Made by a program: the position numbers and the translations under genes. DNA of 7,795 nt from DASUFI01 sp036274635. GTDB lineage: Bacteria > Planctomycetota > B15-G4. Below are positions 1 through 6,632 of the stretch, in pieces. The DNA is taken from positions 1 to 7,795 of the forward strand of contig DASUFI010000073.1 in the NCBI GenBank assembly GCA_036274635.1. Direction: 5' to 3'. The notes beneath the pieces were generated by a model. That model was not told the DNA's origin and did no database searches. It saw only the letters and a program-made list of their open reading frames with translations. Position 1 is the first letter of the stretch; each line of letters starts with the position of its first letter.

Positions 1-62
1 GGCAGGGCGACGCGGACGCGGCCGTGCGCTACGCCGACGCGCTGGAGTTCGCGGCGCGGTAG
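1..62 (+). CDS. C-terminal end of an unidentified protein (5' truncated)
   Basis: The frame starting at position 3 reads QGDADAAVRYADALEFAAR and ends at a TAG at 60-62. The alanine-rich, helical-looking end is compatible with the last helix of a solenoid or coiled protein, but 19 residues are too few to name a family. Support for it being real is the context. It ends 52 bp before the stop of the minus-strand membrane protein, so the two genes would be convergent, and a 9-bp inverted repeat lies in the gap, as expected between two 3' ends. The start lies outside the window. Confidence 0.55.
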   Translation, partial: QGDADAAVRYADALEFAAR

Positions 63-65
63 CAT

Positions 66-112
66 CCGCGCGGCACACTGGTGCGCCCTGTTGCTCGACG
101 GGCGCCGCGCGG
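66..112. terminator. Inverted repeat between convergent genes, possible two-way terminator
   Basis: CCGCGCGGC at 66-74 pairs perfectly with GCCGCGCGG at 104-112 (9 bp, 29-nt loop). An alternative shorter stem pairs GCGCCC at 83-88 with GGGCGC at 100-105. It fills the 52-bp gap between the stop of the plus-strand gene (62) and the stop of the minus-strand membrane gene (115). There is no T-tract on either side, so it is not a classic intrinsic terminator. The placement is the main argument, since GC-rich DNA gives such stems by chance. Confidence 0.35.
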
Positions 113-114
113 GC

Positions 115-1977
115 TCAGCCGCCGAGTCGCTGCAGGGCCGCGCGCGCCTTGTCGGCCAGCCGGTTGAAGCCGCCGGCTGCAAGCGACTCGCGCAAGGCGT
201 CCGCCGCCTCGGCCTTGCGCCCGAGGCGCTCGAGCAGCAGCCCGCGCAGGGCGGGGGCCTCGGGATCGCCCGGCACGCGCGCGCTGGCGGCCTGCGCGCG
301 ACGCAGCGCATCCTCGTCGAGGCCCGCGGCCATGAGCAGCAGCGACTGGTCGATCTCGGCCAGCGGCACCTCCGCGGCCAGGGGCCCGAGCAGCGCGCCG
401 CGCGGCGTGCCGGGCAGCTCGGGAGGCTCGCCGGCGCGCCAGCGGGCCAGGAGATCGTGCTGCGCGAGCCAGTCCGGCGACACGGCGCTGCGGCGCACCC
501 ACACCGTCTCGCGCACGCCGACGCACACGAGCGCCCAGAGCGGGTCGCGCAGCAGCTCGATGGAGAGCGGGCCGGCCGTGGGCAGCAGCGCCGCGTCCTC
601 GTGGTCGCGGTCGGTGATGCGCGTGAAGGCCAGCGCGTCCTCGCCCGAGAGCGCGGACATGACCTCGATGAGGTAGCTGGTCGGGTAGCCGTGCGTGTTG
701 CCGTCCGTGGACGCCACCTGCTCGGGCCAGCGGCGGCCGGTGAAGGTGCTGCCCCACGAGAAGGCGGTGAAGACCCGCGGCTTCGGCAGCTCGCGCGCGA
801 TGAAGGCGATGCCGGTGTCGGGGTAGGCGATGGCCGAGCGGCCGAGGCCCGCGCGGCGGTCGAGGCCGTCGTGCACCGACGTGCGGTCGGACAGCTCGCC
901 GAAGGCCACGGCCGCGGCCAGCGCGCAGGCCGGCAGCGCACCGGGCACGCGCGGGCCGAGGAAGCGCATGACGTTCGCGGCCAGCTGCGGCGCGACGACC
1001 AGCGAGGCCGGCGCCATGTTGCGCCGCAGCGACGGCGCCATGGCCAGGAAGAGCCCCGACACCGCCGCACCCAGCAGCGCGTGGCACAGCTCCTCGCGAT
1101 CGCGACGCGCGTTCCGCACCGCCACAACGAGGCGCAGCAGCGCCAGCAGCGCGCCGCAGCCGGCCAGGACGAAGAAGGCCAGTCGATCCAGCGAGGCGTG
1201 CCCGTCGGCCGCGAACACCGGCCGGAACTCGATGATGGCCCCGCTGTAGAAGTCGTAGTGCGCGCGCAGGTCGGCCAGGATGCGCAGCGGGTGCAGCGCG
1301 CCGTCGAGCCCCGCGGGGTTCAGCAGGCAGGCCAGGGCCAGCGCGCCCGACAGCAGGAGCAGGCCCGCGCCGCGCCGCCGCTCGGCCGCGTCGCCGGCGA
1401 GGCCCGTGACCAGTCGCGCCAGCCCGGCCGTGGCCACCACCAGCGGCCCGGTGATGAAGTAGCCGTGCACGTTGACCCACACGACCTGCAGCGCCAGCAG
1501 CGCCAGCGCCTGGCGCGCGCTGGGCGGCCGGGTCAGCAGCGCGCGCACGAAGAGCACCGCGAGCAGCAGGCTGAGGAGGTCCGGCCGGAAGGTGAAGCGC
1601 GCGCGCGAGGCCACAACCGCCAGCGCGAGGCACAGCAGCGCGCACCACGGGTCCGCGCCCAGCCGCCGCGCCGTGCCCGCCGTGACGAGGAAGAGCCCGA
1701 GCAGCAGCGCCAGCCCCGCGACGGTGGTCGCCACGGGCCCGAGGCCGTCGAAAAGCAGGTGGGCCGCCACTTGGAAGCCCCACTTGTCGTCCACCGTGGG
1801 GTAGTCGTGGTGCAGCTCCGACATCACGTTGGTGGTCGGCACCTGCCCGTGCTGCAGGATCCACTGGCCGGTGCGCGCGTGCAGCTCGATGTCCCAGTCG
1901 TGCACCTGGAACAGGCCCGCGGCCAGCACCAGCAGCACGAGCACGATCGTCGGCGCGCGCGGCGCGGGCGGGCCCAT
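115..1977 (-). CDS. Polytopic membrane protein, GT-C glycosyltransferase-like, with TPR-like C-terminus
   Basis: 620 residues, ATG at 1977, TGA at 117-115. The first membrane segment is about residues 10-23. It is followed by a loop 'HDWDIELHARTGQWILQHG' (26-44), then 'KWGFQVAAHLLF' (65-76), further hydrophobic segments to about residue 360, 'RFTFRPDLLSLLLAVLF' (127-143), 'VVWVNVHGYFITG' (165-177), 'LLNPAGL' (218-224) and 'EFRPVF' (250-255). A non-membrane part follows with 'VFTAFSWGSTFTGRRWPE' and 'STDGN' (402-427). This order of motifs (aspartate/tryptophan loop, W-N-x-H-G, N-P-x-G, then W-G and D-G) is that of large bacterial membrane proteins usually annotated as GT-C or GT39-like glycosyltransferases or left hypothetical. 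The substrate is unknown. Residues about 553-617 form helix pairs resembling one or two TPR repeats. The gene lies 42 bp downstream of a secreted protease on the same strand and could be cotranscribed. No Shine-Dalgarno sequence precedes the ATG. Membrane topology is secure; the enzymatic role is not. Confidence 0.88.
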   Translation of the reverse strand: MGPPAPRAPTIVLVLLVLAAGLFQVHDWDIELHARTGQWILQHGQVPTTNVMSELHHDYPTVDDKWGFQVAAHLLFDGLGPVATTVAGLALLLGLFLVTAGTARRLGADPWCALLCLALAVVASRARFTFRPDLLSLLLAVLFVRALLTRPPSARQALALLALQVVWVNVHGYFITGPLVVATAGLARLVTGLAGDAAERRRGAGLLLLSGALALACLLNPAGLDGALHPLRILADLRAHYDFYSGAIIEFRPVFAADGHASLDRLAFFVLAGCGALLALLRLVVAVRNARRDREELCHALLGAAVSGLFLAMAPSLRRNMAPASLVVAPQLAANVMRFLGPRVPGALPACALAAAVAFGELSDRTSVHDGLDRRAGLGRSAIAYPDTGIAFIARELPKPRVFTAFSWGSTFTGRRWPEQVASTDGNTHGYPTSYLIEVMSALSGEDALAFTRITDRDHEDAALLPTAGPLSIELLRDPLWALVCVGVRETVWVRRSAVSPDWLAQHDLLARWRAGEPPELPGTPRGALLGPLAAEVPLAEIDQSLLLMAAGLDEDALRRAQAASARVPGDPEAPALRGLLLERLGRKAEAADALRESLAAGGFNRLADKARAALQRLGG

Positions 1978-2019
1978 GCCGCGATCATCGCACCCGGGGC
2001 CCCGACTTCGAGCGCTGCG

Positions 2020-3612
2020 CTACGGCAGCAGCGTGACCCGGACCTCGTAGCGCCCGTAGCGGTGCACGCGGTCGTGGCTCTCGACCCGGAAGGTCCAGGT
2101 GCCGGTCTGGTCGATCAGCAGGCCGTCGATGCGCGCGTTGCGGCCCGTGCCGCTGTCCTCGTCCTCCGCCACCTTGTGGCCCTGCGGATCGAAGAGGTCG
2201 ATGTGCGGGTCGACCTGGGTGCGCGCATCCGGCGCACCGCCCGGGTAGCGCGTCTCGATGCGCACGGCCTCACCCGCCACGAGCTGCACCGAGAACCAGT
2301 CCCGGTCGCCCGTGCCGTTGAGGGCCGGCTGGCTGGGGGCGAAGTACAGCGTGTGCTCGGGCGAGAAGTCCGCGCCGGCCTGCAGCGGCGTGGCCAGCTC
2401 GGGCGCGCCGTCGGGCTCGCAGGCGTCGTTCCAGAAGCGCATGCCGTGGACGTCGAAGATCGCGTGCAGCGCGGCCCAGCCGTCGGCGCCGTGCACCTGG
2501 GCCCAGCCGTCCCACACGGCGTTGAGCGAGCCGCGGTGCGCCTTGCGCACCGGGCCCGTGAAGACCTCCCACCAGGCCAGCTCGTGCGGCAGGCTGCCCA
2601 CGGGCAGCGCCGCGTCGAAGGGGTCGTCGTCGAGGCCGGGCGTGTCGTCCGGGCTGCTCTCGTCGTCCAGCAGGTCGTTGAGCGCGCAGGCCACGGCCAC
2701 CTCGTCGGCGCTGCCCTCGGCGCTGACGCCGTAGGGCGCCATGGTCTCGAGGTCGAGGCGCAGCTCGATGCCGCCGACGCCGTCGGCGCCGTCACAGTCG
2801 ACGTACAGCGCCGGCTGCCCCAGCTCGCGCAGCACGGTGGCCGAGAAGAAGGTCGCGTAGCCCTCCGCGAACGAGAGCCGCGGGTCCTGGTCGCTGTCCC
2901 CGAACCAGTGCATGCCGCCGGGGCTGTCGCTGTCGGACCACAGGTTGTGCACCACGTGGCCGATCTCGTGCAGGATGACGGCGTCGTCGTAGCCGTCGTC
3001 GTCGGCGACGTGCGCCGCATGGCCGGCGGCCCAGCTGCCCGACCAGCTGGGCCACACGAGGCGCACGTAACCGCGCGGCAGCGCGCCGCAGACGTGGTGC
3101 AGGTGCTCCCACGCCGCCAGCGCGAGGTCGAAGACGTTGAAGGGGTTGCCGTCGCTGCCGGCCGCGCTCACCGCCAGGGCGGTGGTCGTGCCCACGTCGA
3201 GGTCGACGCCCGCGGCGTGCGCGGGGAAGACCGGGCTGGAGGCCGACCAGCGCGCGCCCGTGTCGTCCACCACGGTGATGCGCGGCGCCAGCACGCCCTG
3301 CTGCGGCGCGAAGCGATTGGCTGCGTCCACGCGCACGACGATGTCGTGCACCCCGACGGCCTCGCAGTCCACCGCGAACTCGCCGCTGTCCTGCGTCAGG
3401 CCGCGGCCCAGCACGCCGCCGTGCACGGCGTCGAGCACCACGACGTCCGCGCCGCGCACCGGCCGCTCGGTCCACGCGCCGGTCCAGCCGTTCCAGTCCC
3501 ACTGCCGGTCCTCGTAGAGGAAGCGGCCCGTGACCGTGAAGACCTGTTGCGCGGCGACGCCCGACGCGAGCGCCGCCAGCAGCAGCAGCAGGCTTCCCGC
3601 CGCGCGGAGCAT
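2020..3612 (-). CDS. Secreted zinc metalloprotease, HEIGH type, with PPC-like C-terminal domain (copy 2)
   Basis: 530 residues, ATG at 3612, TAG at 2022-2020. Residues 1-21 are a signal peptide (hydrophobic stretch, likely cleavage VAA|QQ), so it acts outside the cytoplasm. Residues about 24-150 are beta-rich with 'WDWNGWTGAW' and 'GADVVVLD', resembling a carboxypeptidase-regulatory or transthyretin-like fold. The protease domain has the zinc site H215-E216-I-G-H219 (nucleotides 2970-2956) inside 'GYDDAVILHEIGHVVHNL'. 'FGDSDQDPRLSFAEGYATFF' follows (237-256), where E250 is the probable third zinc ligand, as in gluzincins, and then 'DEVAVACALNDLLDD' (303-317). C273 and C309 match cysteines in the paralogue and may form a disulfide. 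Residues about 433-528 (GDRDWF, a D-P-x-I-D-L-F strand, TGTWTFRV, YGRYEV) look like a bacterial pre-peptidase C-terminal (PPC) domain. The start overlaps the TGA of the upstream gene by one base, with GAGGG (3623-3619) six bases before the ATG. The substrate is unknown. No exact MEROPS family is assigned. Confidence 0.93.
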   Translation of the reverse strand: MLRAAGSLLLLLAALASGVAAQQVFTVTGRFLYEDRQWDWNGWTGAWTERPVRGADVVVLDAVHGGVLGRGLTQDSGEFAVDCEAVGVHDIVVRVDAANRFAPQQGVLAPRITVVDDTGARWSASSPVFPAHAAGVDLDVGTTTALAVSAAGSDGNPFNVFDLALAAWEHLHHVCGALPRGYVRLVWPSWSGSWAAGHAAHVADDDGYDDAVILHEIGHVVHNLWSDSDSPGGMHWFGDSDQDPRLSFAEGYATFFSATVLRELGQPALYVDCDGADGVGGIELRLDLETMAPYGVSAEGSADEVAVACALNDLLDDESSPDDTPGLDDDPFDAALPVGSLPHELAWWEVFTGPVRKAHRGSLNAVWDGWAQVHGADGWAALHAIFDVHGMRFWNDACEPDGAPELATPLQAGADFSPEHTLYFAPSQPALNGTGDRDWFSVQLVAGEAVRIETRYPGGAPDARTQVDPHIDLFDPQGHKVAEDEDSGTGRNARIDGLLIDQTGTWTFRVESHDRVHRYGRYEVRVTLLP

Positions 3613-4190
3613 CAGCGGCCCTCGCGGTGGCGCACGGGCGTGGCGGCCAGACGCTCGCGGGCGCCGCTGCTCTCGTCCACCTGCACGAGCTCGCGGCCGT
3701 CGCCGCCGGGCCGGCCCCAGGTGAGGACGCGCCGTCCGCGCACACGCTCGCCGGGCGCGGCGCCGGCGGACGCGGCCAGCTGGCCGTGCACGTCCAGCGC
3801 GACCTGCAGGCCCGCGTCGCCGGCCGGCAGGCGCACGCGTGCGGCCAGCGGCCCGGTGCCCGGCGCGCCCGCGGCCAGCGCGCCGGAGGCGACGCCGTCC
3901 AGCAGCTCGGCGCCGGGCGGCAGGACGAGGGACCAGTCGAGCGCGCCCGCGTCGGCGTGGGGCGTGACGGCGAAGGCCAGCGTGACCACGCCGTGGCCGT
4001 CCGCGCCCACCTGCGAGAGGCTCGCCTCGACCGGCGGCTGCGGCTTGCACGAGCGCGCGTCGGAGCGCGGCGCGGCGAGCCGGTGCGCGCGCGCGGCGGC
4101 CACGTCCGGCAGACGCGCCAGCGAGAGCAGCGCGGCCACGGTCAGGCCGCAGGCCAGGAGCAGCAGCATCGGCGCGAGCGCGCGTCGCAT
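3612..4190 (-). CDS. Small exported CKP protein, unrecognised family (copy 2)
   Basis: 192 residues, ATG at 4190, TGA at 3614-3612. I do not recognise a named family. Residues 1-3 are basic (MRR) and about 5-25 are hydrophobic, giving a signal peptide or a single membrane anchor. 'LLAC' at 11-14 resembles a lipobox, but the hydrophobic run continues past it, so a lipoprotein is doubtful. The rest, about 45-192, alternates short hydrophobic strands with glycine and proline turns, suggesting a beta-sandwich. It contains 'SCKPQPPVEASL' (47-58), 'GVVTLAFAVTP' (67-77), 'LDWSLVLPPG' (84-93), 'RRVLTWGRPG' (153-162) and 'VDESSGAR' (171-178). Each has a counterpart in the 183-residue protein at 6629-7180, so the two are paralogues. 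A longer in-frame start at 4262 was rejected because it would put a charged, non-hydrophobic stretch before the signal region. The ATG of the downstream protease overlaps this stop, pointing to paired synthesis. No Shine-Dalgarno sequence is visible. Confidence 0.82.
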   Translation of the reverse strand: MRRALAPMLLLLACGLTVAALLSLARLPDVAAARAHRLAAPRSDARSCKPQPPVEASLSQVGADGHGVVTLAFAVTPHADAGALDWSLVLPPGAELLDGVASGALAAGAPGTGPLAARVRLPAGDAGLQVALDVHGQLAASAGAAPGERVRGRRVLTWGRPGGDGRELVQVDESSGARERLAATPVRHREGR

Positions 4191-4340
4191 GGTGGAGCTT
4201 GCCGGGTGGGGACGCCGGCTTGCCTGCCGGATGCGCCGCGGATCCCCGCAGCCGCACCCCACCCCATCGGCCCCCGCGCCGCCGCCGCTTGAGGCGCGCG
4301 GCCGAGCCGTGCGGCCGAAAGCCGCGGCACTTGCCGGCCG
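4191..4340. other. 150-bp spacer between the two modules, two small hairpins
   Basis: No gene is seen. Near the upstream protease stop, GCGGC (4311-4315) pairs with GCCGC (4321-4325) around a CGAAA loop. This is a 5-bp stem without a T-tract, a weak terminator candidate. Closer to the next start, CCGGC (4215-4219) pairs with GCCGG (4226-4230) in the would-be leader of the small protein. No AT-rich -10 element is visible for the minus strand, so the second module may depend on readthrough from the first. Confidence 0.4.
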
Positions 4341-6632
4341 TCAACTCCCGAAGGTCAGCGAGACGTAGTTGCTCTGCGCGGTGTGCTTGGCGCCCGCGGC
4401 GCCCGGGTCGTCCGGCACGATGAGCTGCGCGTGCACGGTGAGCCCGCACAGGATGGGATTGCGGCCCAGCACCAGCGGCAGCAGCACCCCGCCGCCCGGG
4501 TCCGTGGCCAGCGGCAGCAGGAAGTCGGGCGAGGGATACAGGAAGCCCTGGTCGAACTTGACCGTGATGAGCGAGAAGCCGAACACCAGCGTGCAGGCGT
4601 GGCTCGGGAAGCAGCCGGTGGCCTTCAGCGCGAAGTCCGTGCTGGGCAGCTTGGGCAGGTTGAGTGCAGCCAGCAACGGCGGCCCGAACAGGCCCGTCTT
4701 GGAGCTGCCGCCCACGGCGACCTCGGGCGCGCCGACGCACGGCCCCGGCGCCGGCAGCACCTGGATCTCCACCTCGGCCACGGGCGCCTCCGCGCCCAGG
4801 CTGTCGGCGACCAGCACCGACACGCGCACCAGCCGGGGCGCCGTCACGGCCGGCGGCACGAAGGCCACCGACGCACCGCGGCCGAGGATGTCGCCGCCGT
4901 CCAGCGGCGTCCAGGTGTACTCCAGCGTCTGGCCCGGGTCCTGGTCCGTGGCCGTCACGTCGAGCTGCGCCGTCGCGTCCGCCGTGATCGTGTCGGGCGT
5001 GGCGTGCGGGCCGTCCGTGATGACCGGCGGGTGGTTCTGCGAGATGTACTGCGTGTGCACCTCGTAGCGCCCGTAGCGCCGCAGCGGGTTCAGGCTGCGC
5101 ACCGCGTAGCGCCACGTGCCGGTCAGGGGCACCTTGTAGGCGCTGATCTGCGCGTTGCGGCCCACGCCGCCACCGTCCACGCTGACCGCGAGCGTGGCCA
5201 GCGGCGTGTGCAGCTCGATGGCCGTGTCGCACTCGGTGTCCGCGTCGCGCGAGCCGTCGGGGTAACGGGTGCCGATGTCCACCACGTCGCCCTTCACCAG
5301 CGGCACGGCGTACCAGTCCGTGTCGCCGGTGCCGGGAGCGGGCGGATCGCTGGCGCTGTAATACAGCGTGTGCTCCTCCGACCAACCGCCGCGCACGGCG
5401 GGCAGCAGCCGGGCCGAGGCGCTGTCGTTGTCGGGCTCGCTGTAGTCGGCCCAGTAGCGCAGCTTGCGCCCCTCGAACGCGGCCTCCAGCTCCTCGACGT
5501 GCGGCTGCGCCGCGTGCAGCTCGAGCCAGCCGTCCCACGCGTCGTCGCAACTGACGTACCGCGCGGACTTGACCGGCCCGGTGAACACCTGCCACCAGGC
5601 CACCGAAGGCGGCTGGCCCTCGACCTTGGAGTCCGAGCCGAACAGGTCGTCGTCCTCGCCGGGCGTGGCGTCGACGGACAGCTCCGTGTCCACCAGGTCG
5701 AAGAGCGTGCAGGCCACGGCCAGCTCGTCGGCCTCGCCCCAGGCGTCGTCGGCGTAGGGAGCCACCGTCTCGAGGCGCGCGCGCAGCTGGACGCCGCCGA
5801 CGGGCACGCTGCCGTCGCAGTCGACGTACAGCGCCTCGTGGCCCAGCGCGTCCTGCACGGCGCCGCTGAAGAAGGTGGCGTAGCCCTCGGCGAAGGCCAG
5901 CTGCGGATCCTCGTCGCTGTCCCCGAAGGTGTGCATCTCGGCGGGAGCGTTGGTGTCGCTGTAGAGGTTGGCCACCACATGGCCCAGCTCGTGCAGCACG
6001 ACCGAATCGTCGTAGCCGTCGCCGGCGCCGATGTGAGCGTTCGCGCCGAGGGTGTAGGTGCCGGCGGCCGGCCAAGACACGCGCATGACCTGGGTCTTCG
6101 GCGCCGCCCCCACCTTCGGGCCGGCGAGGTACTCCGCCGCGGCCACGCCCGCGTCGAAGAGGTCGAAGGGGTTGCCCTCGTCGAGGTTGGACAACACGGG
6201 CCGCGCCGTGAGCGTGCCCACGTCCAGCACCGGCGGCACGAGCGACACCGGAATGACCGGGCTGAACACCGAGTACTCGACGCCGCCCTCGGTCGTCACG
6301 CGCACGCGCTGGAAGCTGCCGTCGAGGTCGGTGTCCGCGTCGCAGCGGATGACCAGCGAGGCCACGGGCGCGAGATTCACGGCCAGCGCGAAGCTGCCGT
6401 CCTGCGCCGTGCTGCCCGAGGCCAGCAGCGCGCGCGACACGCCGTCCAGCACGAGGACGTCGGCGCGGCGCACGGGCAGCGACGGCCGCGCGCCGGTCCA
6501 GCCGGAATAGTCCCAGGCCTTGTCCACGTACTCGACGTGGCCCTTGACCAGCGTCTGCATCGGGCTCTGCGCCGCGAGGGGCGCGGCCAGCAGCGCGGCG
6601 AAGGCGGCGATCGCGACGCGCCCCGCGCTCAC
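4341..6632 (-). CDS. Large secreted zinc metalloprotease, HELGH type, with PPC, Ig-like and Planctomycetota-type tail (copy 1)
   Basis: 763 residues, GTG start at 6632, TGA at 4343-4341. Signal peptide residues 1-21 (PLAA|QS). Residues about 26-145 hold the same N-terminal module as the paralogue ('WDYSGWTGARPSLPVRRADV'). The zinc site is H214-E215-L-G-H218 (nucleotides 5993-5979) in 'GYDDSVVLHELGHVVANL'. 'FGDSDEDPQLAFAEGYATFF' (236-255) follows with E249 as the likely third ligand, then 'ADELAVACTLFDLVD' (301-315). C272 and C308 match the paralogue's pair. Residues about 434-530 are PPC-like (GTGDTDWY, LTGTWRYAV, YGRYEV). Residues about 533-627 ('NHPPVITDGP', 'TATDQDPGQTLEYTW') resemble a PKD/cadherin/Ig-like repeat. 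Residues about 628-763, with C632, C674, C680 and C729, match the tail seen on many secreted Planctomycetota proteins. The GTG overlaps the upstream TGA as GTGA, and GGAG (6642-6639) sits six bases before it. The likely role is extracellular or surface proteolysis; the substrate is unknown. Confidence 0.94.
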   Translation of the reverse strand: MSAGRVAIAAFAALLAAPLAAQSPMQTLVKGHVEYVDKAWDYSGWTGARPSLPVRRADVLVLDGVSRALLASGSTAQDGSFALAVNLAPVASLVIRCDADTDLDGSFQRVRVTTEGGVEYSVFSPVIPVSLVPPVLDVGTLTARPVLSNLDEGNPFDLFDAGVAAAEYLAGPKVGAAPKTQVMRVSWPAAGTYTLGANAHIGAGDGYDDSVVLHELGHVVANLYSDTNAPAEMHTFGDSDEDPQLAFAEGYATFFSGAVQDALGHEALYVDCDGSVPVGGVQLRARLETVAPYADDAWGEADELAVACTLFDLVDTELSVDATPGEDDDLFGSDSKVEGQPPSVAWWQVFTGPVKSARYVSCDDAWDGWLELHAAQPHVEELEAAFEGRKLRYWADYSEPDNDSASARLLPAVRGGWSEEHTLYYSASDPPAPGTGDTDWYAVPLVKGDVVDIGTRYPDGSRDADTECDTAIELHTPLATLAVSVDGGGVGRNAQISAYKVPLTGTWRYAVRSLNPLRRYGRYEVHTQYISQNHPPVITDGPHATPDTITADATAQLDVTATDQDPGQTLEYTWTPLDGGDILGRGASVAFVPPAVTAPRLVRVSVLVADSLGAEAPVAEVEIQVLPAPGPCVGAPEVAVGGSSKTGLFGPPLLAALNLPKLPSTDFALKATGCFPSHACTLVFGFSLITVKFDQGFLYPSPDFLLPLATDPGGGVLLPLVLGRNPILCGLTVHAQLIVPDDPGAAGAKHTAQSNYVSLTFGS

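Noticed and set aside
29..1864. 611-codon minus-strand frame overlapping the membrane protein
   Set aside because: It is a different frame of the same strand with an arginine/alanine-rich product. The frame at 115-1977 has clear membrane segments and family motifs.
2980..3006. GTCGTC-type trinucleotide repeat as a microsatellite
   Set aside because: It encodes the aspartate-rich stretch (ADDDGYDD) just before the zinc site, conserved in part in the paralogue, so it is explained by coding.
4146..4160. Lipobox-like LLAC in the small protein at 3612-4190
   Set aside because: The hydrophobic run continues well past the cysteine, and the paralogue has no cysteine there, so lipidation is not supported.
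91..4368. 1425-codon open frame on the plus strand
   Set aside because: It is antisense to the membrane gene, a protease and a small gene at once. Its product is low-complexity R/G/A/Q/H-rich with no domain, as expected from the GC-rich third positions of genes on the other strand.
2020..6075. A single 1351-codon minus-strand reading frame that would fuse both modules
   Set aside because: Only its last 530 codons carry protein-like sequence, starting with a signal peptide at 3612. The part upstream is an arginine-rich off-frame reading of the other protease and small gene.
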